From Psychrobacillus sp042945595 (lineage in GTDB: Bacteria; Bacillota; Bacilli; Bacillales_A; Planococcaceae), in assembly GCF_042945595.1 (NCBI RefSeq), contig NZ_CP168493.1, positions 186,001 to 250,000 on the forward strand: a stretch of DNA of 64,000 nucleotides, written 5' to 3'. Shown here one piece after another: positions 33,810 to 42,121 of the stretch. Position 1 is the stretch's first letter. Each line of letters begins with the position of its first letter. The notes under the pieces were generated by a model. That model did no database searches and was not told where the DNA came from. It worked only from the letters and a program-made list of their open reading frames with translations. Made by a program: the position numbers and the translations under genes.

Positions 33810-36035
33810 ATGACCACAATCTCAAATACAACCAAACAAGAAGTATTACATAATCTAACAAAGGAATTTGGTGAAGAAAATATAGCGCCACTTATTAAAT
33901 CACATGAAAGATGGATGAAGAAATTTCCTCAGGGATCGACCTCTGCTTGGTCTAAATCGATGTCGCTAGAAGCACTAAGCTTTTTAGATGAACAAGAAAC
34001 ATATTGGACATTTGTTGCAGCACGTATTCATTTAGCAGATGTATATGAAAAAGTGGCTGTATATAGAAAAACAACAGCTGATGCAGTTTATGGTAAGTTT
34101 GCGGGTAATGTACAAGCATTAGTTGCAAAAGGACTTTATGATAAACGGATTGCAGAAGCATATTCTTTGGAAGAGCTACAACAATTAGCGGAAATAATCG
34201 TACCTAAGCGAGACTTTTTATTTACCTATATTGGTTTAAAAACATTACTCGATCGTTATGTCGCAAAAGACTTCGATAAATCGATTGTAGAACTTCCGCA
34301 AGAACGCTGGCTAATTATTGCAATGACACTTATGAAAGATGAGCAAGAAAATAGATTAGCCAAAATTAAAGAATCATACTGGGCAATGAGTAATTTATAT
34401 ATGACTGTTGCAACGCCTACACTTTCAAATGCAGGGAAGCCTCATGGACAGCTATCTAGCTGTTTCATAGACACGGTAGATGACAGTCTTCAAGGAATTT
34501 ACGATAGTAATACAGATATAGCGACACTGTCAAAATTCGGTGGTGGTATCGGTATTTATATGGGGAAAGTTAGAAGTCGTGGTTCTTCTATTCGCGGATT
34601 CGTTGGTGCATCAAGTGGCGTACTACCTTGGATTAAACAATTAAATAACACAGCAGTAAGTGTGGATCAACTTGGGCAGCGTCAAGGGGCAATCGCTGTT
34701 TATCTAGATGTTTGGCATAAAGATATTTTCACGTTTCTAGATTTACGTTTGAATAATGGGGATGAACGTCTTCGTGCGCATGATATTTTTACAGGTGTAT
34801 GCTTGCCGGATTTATTTATGGAAAAAGTAGAGGCTCGGAAAGAATGGCATTTATTTGATCCACATGAGGTTCGTCAATTAAAAGGCTATTCTTTAGAAGA
34901 TTTTTACGATGAAAAACGTGGAGAAGGTTCCTTCCGAGAAAAATACGTAGAATGTGTAAATGATAGCCGATTATCTCGTGAAACTGTTCCGGCAATTGAC
35001 TTGATGAAACGAATTATGCGTTCTCAACTGGAAACAGGTGTGCCGTATATGTTTTATCGCGACGAGGTAAATCGTAGTAATCCAAACAAGCATGAGGGTA
35101 TGGTGTACAGTAGTAATTTATGTACCGAAATATTCCAAAACCAAAGTGCCACTTCATTTGAATCGATTGAATTAGAAGACGACGTCATTGTGACTCGTCG
35201 AAAAGCGGGGGATTTTGTTGTTTGTAACTTATCTTCTATTAATCTTGGACGAGCGGTTCCAGCAGATGTGTTGGAGCGTTTAATTAAAATCCAAGTGCGC
35301 ATGCTCGATAATGTGATTGATTTGAATATGATTCCTGTTCCACAAGCAGAACGCACAAATGCGAGATATCGTGGGATTGGCCTAGGAACATTTGGTTGGC
35401 ATCATTTGCTTGCCTTGAATAGTATCCGCTGGGAATCAGACGAGGCTGTGGAGTTCGCAGATACGTTATATGAAAGAGTAGCTTACTTAACAATTCAAGC
35501 GTCGAGCGAACTTGCGAAAGAAAAAGGGGCATATCCTTTATTCGAAGGGTCGGACTGGCAAACAGGAGCATATTTTGAAAAACGTCAATATGAAAGCGAA
35601 GAATGGAATAAACTGCGCGATCAAGTTGCTGAAAATGGAATTCGTAACGGCTACTTAATGGCAGTGGCGCCGAACTCATCAACATCTATTCTAGCTGGAA
35701 GTACGGCGAGTATCGATCCGATATTCCAAAAATCATACTCAGAAGAGAAGAAGGATTACAAAATTCCAGTAACTGTGCCAGATCTTAATTCGGAAACGAC
35801 ATGGTTTTACAAGTCAGCATACTTCATTGATCAACACTGGACTTTAAAACAAAATGCCGCACGTCAGCGCCATATCGATCAAGGTGTTTCATTAAACTTA
35901 TACGTACAAAATACAATCAAAGCTAAGGAATTACTAGATATACACTTGGATGCTTGGAATAGCGGGCTAAAAACGACCTATTACGTTCGTTCTACTTCGG
36001 TTGAATTAGTCGATTGTGATTCTTGTTCAAGCTAA
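33810..36035 (+). CDS. nrdA: Ribonucleotide reductase class I large subunit
   Basis: 741 residues. It reduces ribonucleoside diphosphates together with the beta subunit. Active-site cysteines are in GQLSSCFIDT and VVCNLSSINLG, the catalytic N-x-C-x-E is in SNLCTEIF, and the C-terminal shuttle is CDSC in the last five residues. No nrdI is present, so class Ia (NrdAB) is more likely than Ib. There is no clear ATP cone: the N terminus goes into the all-alpha domain within 40 residues. ATG 33810 follows AAGGAGGAG; the frame upstream to 33684 overlaps the riboswitch terminator. Controlled by the B12 riboswitch. Confidence 0.93.
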   Translation: MTTISNTTKQEVLHNLTKEFGEENIAPLIKSHERWMKKFPQGSTSAWSKSMSLEALSFLDEQETYWTFVAARIHLADVYEKVAVYRKTTADAVYGKFAGNVQALVAKGLYDKRIAEAYSLEELQQLAEIIVPKRDFLFTYIGLKTLLDRYVAKDFDKSIVELPQERWLIIAMTLMKDEQENRLAKIKESYWAMSNLYMTVATPTLSNAGKPHGQLSSCFIDTVDDSLQGIYDSNTDIATLSKFGGGIGIYMGKVRSRGSSIRGFVGASSGVLPWIKQLNNTAVSVDQLGQRQGAIAVYLDVWHKDIFTFLDLRLNNGDERLRAHDIFTGVCLPDLFMEKVEARKEWHLFDPHEVRQLKGYSLEDFYDEKRGEGSFREKYVECVNDSRLSRETVPAIDLMKRIMRSQLETGVPYMFYRDEVNRSNPNKHEGMVYSSNLCTEIFQNQSATSFESIELEDDVIVTRRKAGDFVVCNLSSINLGRAVPADVLERLIKIQVRMLDNVIDLNMIPVPQAERTNARYRGIGLGTFGWHHLLALNSIRWESDEAVEFADTLYERVAYLTIQASSELAKEKGAYPLFEGSDWQTGAYFEKRQYESEEWNKLRDQVAENGIRNGYLMAVAPNSSTSILAGSTASIDPIFQKSYSEEKKDYKIPVTVPDLNSETTWFYKSAYFIDQHWTLKQNAARQRHIDQGVSLNLYVQNTIKAKELLDIHLDAWNSGLKTTYYVRSTSVELVDCDSCSS

Positions 36036-36048
36036 GGAGGAAATATAT

Positions 36049-37086
36049 ATGCAGTTAGAAAAAAGAAAACTAATGGATAAAGAAGCACCGAACCGTTCGA
36101 CGGGAATTGTGAACGGCCAAAGTTCGAATATATTAAACTGGGACGATGTACAATTTAGTTGGGCTTATCCAAAGTATAAAAAAATGCTCGGAAACTTTTG
36201 GACACCGTTTGAAATAAATATGAGTAATGATATTAAGCAGTTCTCGCAGTTAAATGTAGCGGAGCGAGATGCATTCTTGAAAATAATCGGGTTGCTTGCA
36301 CTTTTAGATAGTGTGCAAACTGATTTTGCAGGGAAAGTAGCTGACTTTTTAACCGATTCTAGCTTAAATGCACTGATGATAATCTTGGCACAGCAAGAAG
36401 TGATTCATAATCATTCTTATTCCTACGTACTTTCTAGCATAGTATCGAAAGATGAGCAAAACCATGTGTTTGATTTTTGGCGCACGGAGCCTGTTTTACA
36501 AAAGCGAAATGATTTTGTATTGAATGGTTATGAAGAATTTGCAGAGCAGCCAAATGTCGATAGCATGCTGCGCTCGATTGTGTATGATGTCATTTTAGAA
36601 GGATTATTTTTCTATTCGGGGTTTGCTTTTTTCTATCACCTTGCACGACATCAAAAAATGGTAGGAACAAGTACAATGATTAACTATATAAACCGGGACG
36701 AGCAGTTGCATGTTGATTTATTCGTGAAGATTTATCAAGAACTATTAGCGGAATATCCAGTGTTTGATACACCAGAACGTGCAGTTGAGGTAGAGTCAAT
36801 TTTCCGTGAAGCAGCGCAACTAGAAGTAGACTGGGCACGTGAAATTATTGGAGATAAAATAGACGGCCTTGATGTAGAAGATGTCGAAGCATACATCTAC
36901 TTTTACGCCAATGTACGTTGCTCTCAGCTAGGCTACGACCGACCGTTCCCTGAGTATCGCAAAAATCCGTTGAAATGGATCAAAGCATACGAGGAAGTAG
37001 ATTTAGGAAAAACCGACTTTTTCGAACAAAAATCCCGCCAATACGTCAAAGTGAATGTACAAGATAATGGATTTGATGATTTATAA
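36049..37086 (+). CDS. nrdB: Ribonucleotide reductase class I small subunit
   Basis: 345 residues. Di-metal ligands are D87, E117 and H120, then E184, E218 and H221; the radical tyrosine is Y124 (motif EVIHNHSY). All are intact, so this is the Tyr-radical type rather than class Ic. The C-terminal tail ends in FDDL, suitable for docking to the large subunit. AAGGAGG overlaps the nrdA stop and lies 7 nt before the ATG. Confidence 0.94.
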   Translation: MQLEKRKLMDKEAPNRSTGIVNGQSSNILNWDDVQFSWAYPKYKKMLGNFWTPFEINMSNDIKQFSQLNVAERDAFLKIIGLLALLDSVQTDFAGKVADFLTDSSLNALMIILAQQEVIHNHSYSYVLSSIVSKDEQNHVFDFWRTEPVLQKRNDFVLNGYEEFAEQPNVDSMLRSIVYDVILEGLFFYSGFAFFYHLARHQKMVGTSTMINYINRDEQLHVDLFVKIYQELLAEYPVFDTPERAVEVESIFREAAQLEVDWAREIIGDKIDGLDVEDVEAYIYFYANVRCSQLGYDRPFPEYRKNPLKWIKAYEEVDLGKTDFFEQKSRQYVKVNVQDNGFDDL

Positions 37087-37149
37087 TTTTTTTGTGGGAA
37101 TAAATGGATTAGAGAGACGGGATTAGGTAGGGTAGCAACCAAATGAAGA

Positions 37150-37180
37150 AGAGCCCCTTTTAGCAGCAAAAAAGGGCTCT
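37150..37180. terminator. Hairpin after nrdB
   Basis: AGAGCCCCTTTT, loop, AAAAAAGGGCTCT, between convergent nrdB and the VOC gene. The T-run is inside the stem, so strength is uncertain. Confidence 0.6.
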
Positions 37181-37233
37181 CCTATAATAAAAGTTTCGCA
37201 TCCTTTTATTCATTTAAATGGAAGGATGCTTTA

Positions 37234-37608
37234 TTATGATTCAATCCATTCTAAAATTTCAATCCTATTACCAAATGGATCATGTACATAAATTCTATTT
37301 GCTCCTGGTAAATCTGTATCTACGGCAAAGCTAACTTCATTATTTGTTAAATGCATTTTCAGTGCATCTAGATTTACAACGTCAAATGCAGGATGTGCCT
37401 TTTTGGCTGGAGCAAATGGTTCTTCAATTCCGATGTGAATCTGATAGGTACCAAATTCGAACCAAACGCCACCTTTTTTTCTTAACGTCTCTGGCTTTTC
37501 TACTTCATGAAAACCTAATACTTCACCAAAAAACTTTCTAGCTATTGTTTCTGAACCTCTAGGAGCGGCGAGTTGAACATGGTCGATGGATTTAAAAAAA
37601 AATGACAT
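37234..37608 (-). CDS. VOC family (glyoxalase-like) protein
   Basis: 124 residues. beta-alpha-beta-beta-beta repeats with IDHVQLAAPRGSE (metal His near 10), VWFEFGTYQIHIG, HPAFDVVNLD (His) and RIYVHDPFGNRIEILEW (Glu). This is the vicinal oxygen chelate fold with a full H-H-E type ligand set. The substrate is not predictable; thiol-transfer and glyoxalase members look alike. GGAGGATTC precedes the ATG. Confidence 0.85.
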   Translation of the reverse strand: MSFFFKSIDHVQLAAPRGSETIARKFFGEVLGFHEVEKPETLRKKGGVWFEFGTYQIHIGIEEPFAPAKKAHPAFDVVNLDALKMHLTNNEVSFAVDTDLPGANRIYVHDPFGNRIEILEWIES

Positions 37609-37717
37609 GGCGAATCCTCCTCATTTTGTTCTAGTTTAAGCTTATCCTAATCAAAGGTATTTGGAAATTTTATTGTAATTATGCTTTTGTATAAGAAATA
37701 CTTATGAACGATTACAA

Positions 37718-37832
37718 TCGGTCGAAAAGTCTTGAAAATCGGTTGAATAGTTAACATAATCGGTCGAATACCCCAAACATCGGTCGAATACTATGCATAA
37801 TCGGTCGTATCCCCAAAATAATCGGTCGAAAA
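37718..37832 (+). repeat. 21-bp periodic array, word TCGGTCGAA (6 copies)
   Basis: TCGGTCGAA or one-base variants begin at 37718, 37739, 37760, 37780, 37801 and 37822 (spacing 21, 21, 20, 21, 21). The following 11-12 nt vary, though CCCCAAA recurs in two units. Located upstream of the VOC gene. Confidence 0.92.
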
Positions 37833-37930
37833 AAGGTTTTCAGCATTACTAAGGAGGAAACCTTTTGAATTTTCATCACTATTTTCGCAAGATGTCGATT
37901 AGTAATTCATACAAATGCGTTTTTTCTTGA
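37829..37930 (+). other. Terminator-like stem and 21-codon frame between two arrays
   Basis: AAAAGGTTTTC and GGAAACCTTTT pair around AAGGAGG, giving a terminator-like stem (37830-37866). The same AAGGAGG is a perfect ribosome binding site 7 nt before TTG 37865, which opens a 21-codon frame ending at TGA 37928. Whether it is translated is not decidable. Confidence 0.35.
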
Positions 37931-37943
37931 AGTAAATGGCAAA

Positions 37944-38015
37944 GGGAGACCAATTCCGCATTGAGAGCAACCAATATGCCAATGAGAGCAACCAATTCAA
38001 CCGGGAGAGCAACCA
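37944..38015 (+). repeat. 21-bp periodic array, word GAGAGCAACCAA (3-4 copies)
   Basis: GAGAGCAACCAA begins at 37963, 37984 and 38005, exactly 21 nt apart; a shortened copy (GAGACCAATTCC) starts at 37946. It uses the same word as the array at 12701 and is about 110 bp downstream of the TCGGTCGAA array, ahead of the 3' end of the DUF1697 gene. Confidence 0.88.
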
Positions 38016-38049
38016 AATGGCATCTGCCTCTTCACCAGGCGGAAACCAC

Positions 38050-38550
38050 TCACATTTTCAACAAAATTTTATTCACCGTATTCTGATTCCGCGCAGTAGA
38101 TGCCATTCTAAGTTTCTTCTCGAAAAAATTATTCGTAAACTTGGTTTTGTGATAACTTTTCGATAGACTAATAATGATGTTTTTACGATTCCAGACGACG
38201 AATTCATCATCCACTAATTCAGCGAGAGCTACTTGCTGCTCATTCGATGTTTCATTTGCCAAAAACATAATATACACTTGTTCTTTGGCGAAGATGGGAT
38301 GCCGCTGAATCTCTTCCAGCTCTTCTCTCGACCGGACGATGACTGGTATTTCAAAATTATATTTTTCAAGAAGTGCAGTCTCAATTGCAGTCACGTCGAA
38401 AGCAGCATTATCAAACATAACATTCCCGGTCTGAATATACGTCCGCACATTTTCATAGCCCATTTCTTCAAACAGCGCTTTCAATGACTTCATATCTACT
38501 TTATTTTTAGCGCCCAGATTAATTCCGCGAAGTAAAGCAACAAACGCCAC
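38050..38550 (-). CDS. DUF1697 domain protein
   Basis: About 166 residues. FVALLRGINLGAKNKVDMKSLK at the start, then GYENVRTYIQTGNVMFD, is diagnostic of DUF1697 (YP_-type proteins of unknown function). GTG 38550 lies 8 nt after AAGGAG; ATG 38556 is an alternative too close to that site. It probably follows the ykoF remnant locus but is separated from it by about 40 nt. Confidence 0.85.
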   Translation of the reverse strand: MAFVALLRGINLGAKNKVDMKSLKALFEEMGYENVRTYIQTGNVMFDNAAFDVTAIETALLEKYNFEIPVIVRSREELEEIQRHPIFAKEQVYIMFLANETSNEQQVALAELVDDEFVVWNRKNIIISLSKSYHKTKFTNNFFEKKLRMASTARNQNTVNKILLKM

Positions 38551-38586
38551 CCTCATCACTCCTTAGTTAATAGATCTAGTTCTATA

Positions 38587-38850
38587 TTAACCAAGCCACA
38601 GCTGATTCGTAAAACTTAAAACTAATACGAATAAAAATAATGCTCCCAAAACCAAGTCCACTTTTCCAATCGAAATCGTGTGAAAATAACTATTTCTCGG
38701 TTCTCCAGTAAAGCCCCTTACCTCCATAGCAAACGCCGCACGCTCCGCTTTTCGAACAGCACCAGTGAGGAACAATATATACACAATCCCAAACACGATT
38801 GAAAATAAAGACATAAGCACAATCTTTTTTTACTGCCCAGATTTCAACAT
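38587..38850 (-). pseudogene. ykoE-ykoC deletion fusion remnant
   Basis: Two nt after the ykoF stop, ATG 38850 begins a YkoE-like N terminus. It needs two small shifts to be read (MLKSWAVKKIVLMSLFSIVFGIVYILF once a lost T and an extra A are restored). From there the frame runs directly into LTGAVRKAERAAFAMEVRGFTG, the C-terminal signature of an ECF/CbiQ-type T protein such as YkoC. So ykoE from residue ~30, all of ykoD and most of ykoC are missing, joined by a deletion. The current frame from 38820 would give a 77-residue two-helix protein of doubtful use. Confidence 0.72.
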
Positions 38851-38851
38851 A

Positions 38852-39433
38852 TTAAAGACCTCTATGCGAAGGACTATTTATACTCATCGAAACCGTCATC
38901 ACTAAATGCTTATATTCTTCAGAACGGGCATGTGTAAATGACTCTTCATAAAACGCAAACACATCGTGAATATCTCCATGAATACCACTTGCATAATGCA
39001 TGGAATCGTTGAAAACCCCACGCTCTTTCGCACGATCTACTTCTCGGTAAATAACATCCATATAATTTGGATTATTCATAGGGTAGAGAGCGAATTGGGA
39101 AGATACATATTGCTTAGTCGTATCTTTATTTGCGACTTCATCGTCCCTATCCAAATGAACATCCCCAGCAGTATCACCAGGACAACCGGCAGAAAATGAA
39201 CCAGATAACGCAATATGCAACCCAGTTTTCGCAGCGTGTAACGTAATGGCTTTTGCGACATTAAACACATGGACTTCTTTCCCTCGAATTACCGTAGACA
39301 CATCATCTGTATGCATCCACACATTCGACGTATCCGTTTCTTGTAGAGCTCCTTTAATGACAGAAATAAAATCATTGGTCATCGGATGCAAGGAAAAACG
39401 AAAACCGACAATTGAGCTTAAACCACATTGCAT
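38852..39433 (-). CDS. ykoF: YkoF, thiamine/HMP-binding protein
   Basis: 193 residues with two tandem YkoF repeats: GFRFSLHPMTNDFISVIKGAL (about 10-30) and SQFALYPMNNPNYMDVIYREV (about 112-132). SGSFSAGCPGDTAGD and HYASGIHGDIHDVF are also conserved. B. subtilis YkoF binds thiamine/hydroxymethylpyrimidine and is encoded with the ykoEDC transporter. AGGAGG lies 7 nt before ATG 39433. A TPP riboswitch lies upstream. The transporter genes that should follow are deleted, leaving an orphan. Confidence 0.93.
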   Translation of the reverse strand: MQCGLSSIVGFRFSLHPMTNDFISVIKGALQETDTSNVWMHTDDVSTVIRGKEVHVFNVAKAITLHAAKTGLHIALSGSFSAGCPGDTAGDVHLDRDDEVANKDTTKQYVSSQFALYPMNNPNYMDVIYREVDRAKERGVFNDSMHYASGIHGDIHDVFAFYEESFTHARSEEYKHLVMTVSMSINSPSHRGL

Positions 39434-39458
39434 AATAAAACCTCCTAAAATTTATCAT

Positions 39459-39489
39459 AAAAAAAGACTACACCCGTGAAGATGCAGCC
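39459..39489 (-). terminator. TPP riboswitch terminator
   Basis: On the minus strand GGCTGCA and TGTAGTC pair (with two G-T pairs) and are followed by T7, just ahead of the ykoF ribosome binding site. Confidence 0.75.
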
Positions 39490-39521
39490 ACTTATCCAAT
39501 ATGAAAAATCCCGGAAAGTCA

Positions 39522-39615
39522 CCGCACTTCCTCACACAGGTATTATCCTAATCGAGTAATAAGGGATTGGAGCAAAAAGCTCGCATCTCAGCCAAAGTGG
39601 ACACCCCTGGTGCAG
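39522..39615 (-). ncRNA. TPP (thi-box) riboswitch
   Basis: On the minus strand, in order: CCAGGGGTGTCC, GGCTGAGATGC, a variable hairpin (GAGC/GCTC), CCCTTATTACTCGATTAGGA and TAATACCTGTGTGAGGAAGTG. These correspond to the thi-box core blocks GGGGUG, CUGAGA, ACCCUU...GAACCUGAUCUGG and AUAAUACCAGCGUAGGGAAGU. It controls ykoF. Confidence 0.93.
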
Positions 39616-39768
39616 AAAACGGTATTTAGTTTGCCAAATTGCTATAAAACAATCTGATTTATTTATGTGGCCCCAGTATACCCTATGAAATTTTCGATGT
39701 AAATGCAGTTGCAAAATTAAGTACTTTCAGCCATGCTTAAGCTATCAGGATATTTGGAGGTTGCAATT

Positions 39769-40728
39769 TTGGAAAAAATATTGATTACACGCAAGTTGTC
39801 GGATGAAATGGTGAAACCATTAAAAGAAAAGTTTGAAGTAAAGATGTGGCATAGGGATGATTTGCAAATGAGTTATGAGGAGTTAAAGGCTGAAGCAAAA
39901 GACGTTCATGCAATTTGGACAATGCTTTCCGATAAAGTTGATCGCGCATTAATTGAAAGTTTGCCAAATTTAAAAGTGATTAGTAATTTAGGGGTTGGAT
40001 ATAATAATATCGATGTGAAGGCAGCGAAAGAACGTGGAATTATTGTAACGAATACTCCAGGAGTTTTAACAGAAACTACTGCAGATTTAGCTTTTTCCTT
40101 ATTACTAGCTACCGCTCGTCGTGTAATGGAGGCAGAGCGTGATCTTCGTGCAGGTGAGTGGAAGTCACGGTCACCAATGCAATATACAGGGATGGATGTT
40201 TTTGGTGCAACGCTCGGCATCATTGGAATGGGACGTATCGGGGAAGCAGTTGCAAGACGTGCAAAAGGATTTGACATGAACGTTCTTTACCATAATCGAA
40301 CACGAAAAATTGAATCAGAAGAAAAGTATGGATTTGCATATGCAGAGCTGGATACACTACTAAAAGAATCTGATTTTATTGTGTTATTAACACCATTGAC
40401 TCTTGAAACGAAGGGATTAATTGGAGCGCGAGAACTAGACATAATGAAAGAAACCGCAGCAATTATTAACGTAGCTCGCGGTGGAATCATTGATGAACAA
40501 GCCCTATACGAAGCGCTAAAGACAAATAAAATCTGGGCAGCTGGCCTCGATGTATTTGAAGTAGAACCAGTTCCATTGGATCACCCATTACTAACATTAC
40601 CAAATGTTACAGTTTTACCGCATATCGGTAGCGCTACTATTCGTACTAGACTTGCTATGATGCAAATGAACGCAGAAGCTATAGAAGCAGTTTTAGAAAA
40701 TAGAGAGCCAGAAAATCGTGTAGTTTAA
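39769..40728 (+). CDS. 2-hydroxyacid dehydrogenase (D-glycerate/glyoxylate type)
   Basis: 320 residues. NAD-binding GATLGIIGMGRIGEAVARRAKGF (near 145-167), catalytic Arg in NVARGGIIDEQAL, Glu in DVFEVEPV and His in LPHIGSAT: the R-E-H triad of the family. VISNLGVGYNNIDVKAAKERGI is typical of GyaR/GhrB-like glyoxylate reductases. Start TTG 39769 has GGAGG 9 nt upstream; the upstream ATG 39733 has none. Substrate range is not determined by sequence. Confidence 0.92.
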   Translation: MEKILITRKLSDEMVKPLKEKFEVKMWHRDDLQMSYEELKAEAKDVHAIWTMLSDKVDRALIESLPNLKVISNLGVGYNNIDVKAAKERGIIVTNTPGVLTETTADLAFSLLLATARRVMEAERDLRAGEWKSRSPMQYTGMDVFGATLGIIGMGRIGEAVARRAKGFDMNVLYHNRTRKIESEEKYGFAYAELDTLLKESDFIVLLTPLTLETKGLIGARELDIMKETAAIINVARGGIIDEQALYEALKTNKIWAAGLDVFEVEPVPLDHPLLTLPNVTVLPHIGSATIRTRLAMMQMNAEAIEAVLENREPENRVV

Positions 40729-40735
40729 CCTAGAA

Positions 40736-40782
40736 AAGAAGCCTAATTGTCGAGAACAAGTCGACTTAGGGCTTCTTTTTTA
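40736..40782 (+). terminator. Terminator after hydroxyacid dehydrogenase
   Basis: AAGAAGCCTAA-GTCGA / TCGAC-TTAGGGCTTC stem followed by T6. Confidence 0.85.
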
Positions 40783-40904
40783 GGTTTATTTCCTGGGAAA
40801 TCGACAAGAAAGAGAAATTTTCTTCCTTTTATATAGAGATATGTAAATATGTGAATTTGGTATGCATTGGTGGAAATAAACTTTTCATCCACATTTAAAA
40901 GAAT

Positions 40905-41000
40905 AGAAATGGAGTTTATTTCTTAATTATCTAAAACAAATGGATCATTTACTTAAAAGTTCCAAAAAGGCGATGGACAAACGCTTGTTACATAAATGGT
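40905..41000 (+). other. Decayed sequence related to 58392-58480
   Basis: The stretch TTCCAAAAAGGCGATGGACA with its 40-bp left flank aligns without gaps to 58424-58475. It is about 80% identical in the best 30 bp and lower outside. Read in one frame it gives YLKQMDHLLKSSKKAMDKRL followed by a stop. No intact gene; the gene-free interval 40783-41047 holds nothing else I can support. Confidence 0.45.
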
Positions 41001-41047
41001 GAAGAGAAGACGCTCTCAAAGGAGGCTCACGGTTTTCATATTATCCT

Positions 41048-42121
41048 TCATTTTACAATTAATAATATATTGTCAGCAGTTGCCCATTTGTTTGTAGGTA
41101 CTACCTTGTATTTTACACCGGACTTTAATTTATTGTCTTTAATATCGAAAATACCAACTGCACCTTTACGAGAAGAGAAACGATATTGTGCTTGAATCAT
41201 ACTTCCGTCTTCGCTTTGTAATTTTACGCTTCGGCCAGCAAATAACTCCATACCGGGATCTTTTTCTAAAGTTAATTGGAATGATTTGTTGTCTATTGCT
41301 TCTGCTGTCTTGATTGTAAGTGGTGCAATCTCATTCGTGTTAAAGGAGGGATTTTTAATCAATGCCCAGTCAGACGACACAGTATACTTTGTGCTGGGTG
41401 TTAAAGTTTGTCCGTCTGGTAAACGGAACTTTGGTGCTTGTCTACCATCTGCTGCTTGTGTAAACGGGACATAATTCGCGATTATTTTTTCTCCATTACT
41501 TGATTTAATTGTTAATGTACGATCTCTTAAAGAAGAGATTACTTGATATTTTTTCCCGTTTTTATCTATATTTTCATTATTTACTTGGAAAGCGAGGTTA
41601 CCTCTATCAGGACGATATGCTTCAATAATATTAGCATAGTCAGTTACGCCATCTTCTTTAAAAGATTCAATTTCAAATGTATCGCTTGTAACCTGTTTAG
41701 CGTGACGTATATTGATTTTCTCATCACTTGCTTCAAAGGTTTGGTCCTCTCCTCCTTTATAGTTAACTGTATAAGCTGTTCCAGGCTTTTGTATGGTTAC
41801 AGGCACAATATAGGTGCTTTTTGCTCCAGTCTTTAACCTAGGAACATTGACAATGCTCATCTCATTATCAAATTTAAAACTTTGCTTAATTTTATCTATG
41901 TTAGCCGGATTAACTTCCTCGTCTAGCAATGGCTCTGCGAACGTTATTTGTAGTGTCATTGCATTTAAAGGCTGTAACCCCGTAATTTGGGTATCCTTTT
42001 GAGTTTCTTTTTGGATTTGTTCTTGCTTTTGTTTACTTTGTTTTTGGGGAGTAATACATCCTGTTAATGCTAGTGTTAATCCAAGTGCTATAAGTATGAA
42101 TGTTCTGATTGCCTTGTTCAT
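41048..42121 (-). CDS. Lipoprotein of unknown function
   Basis: 357 residues with a lipoprotein signal (lipobox LTGC, Cys 22), a Gln/Lys-rich linker (PQKQSKQKQEQIQKETQK), then a beta-rich extracellular region. The region has repeated FExxSFK/TFExx elements resembling stacked Ig-like or SLH-associated 'Ig-like Big' domains (about 47-150, 150-270, 270-357). No catalytic motif is visible. Monocistronic. Confidence 0.7.
   Translation of the reverse strand: MNKAIRTFILIALGLTLALTGCITPQKQSKQKQEQIQKETQKDTQITGLQPLNAMTLQITFAEPLLDEEVNPANIDKIKQSFKFDNEMSIVNVPRLKTGAKSTYIVPVTIQKPGTAYTVNYKGGEDQTFEASDEKINIRHAKQVTSDTFEIESFKEDGVTDYANIIEAYRPDRGNLAFQVNNENIDKNGKKYQVISSLRDRTLTIKSSNGEKIIANYVPFTQAADGRQAPKFRLPDGQTLTPSTKYTVSSDWALIKNPSFNTNEIAPLTIKTAEAIDNKSFQLTLEKDPGMELFAGRSVKLQSEDGSMIQAQYRFSSRKGAVGIFDIKDNKLKSGVKYKVVPTNKWATADNILLIVK

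Noticed and set aside
12701..38015. 21-bp arrays as CRISPR
   Set aside because: Conserved words are 6-13 nt and filler 8-15 nt, both far below CRISPR repeat/spacer sizes; no leader and no cas genes in the window.
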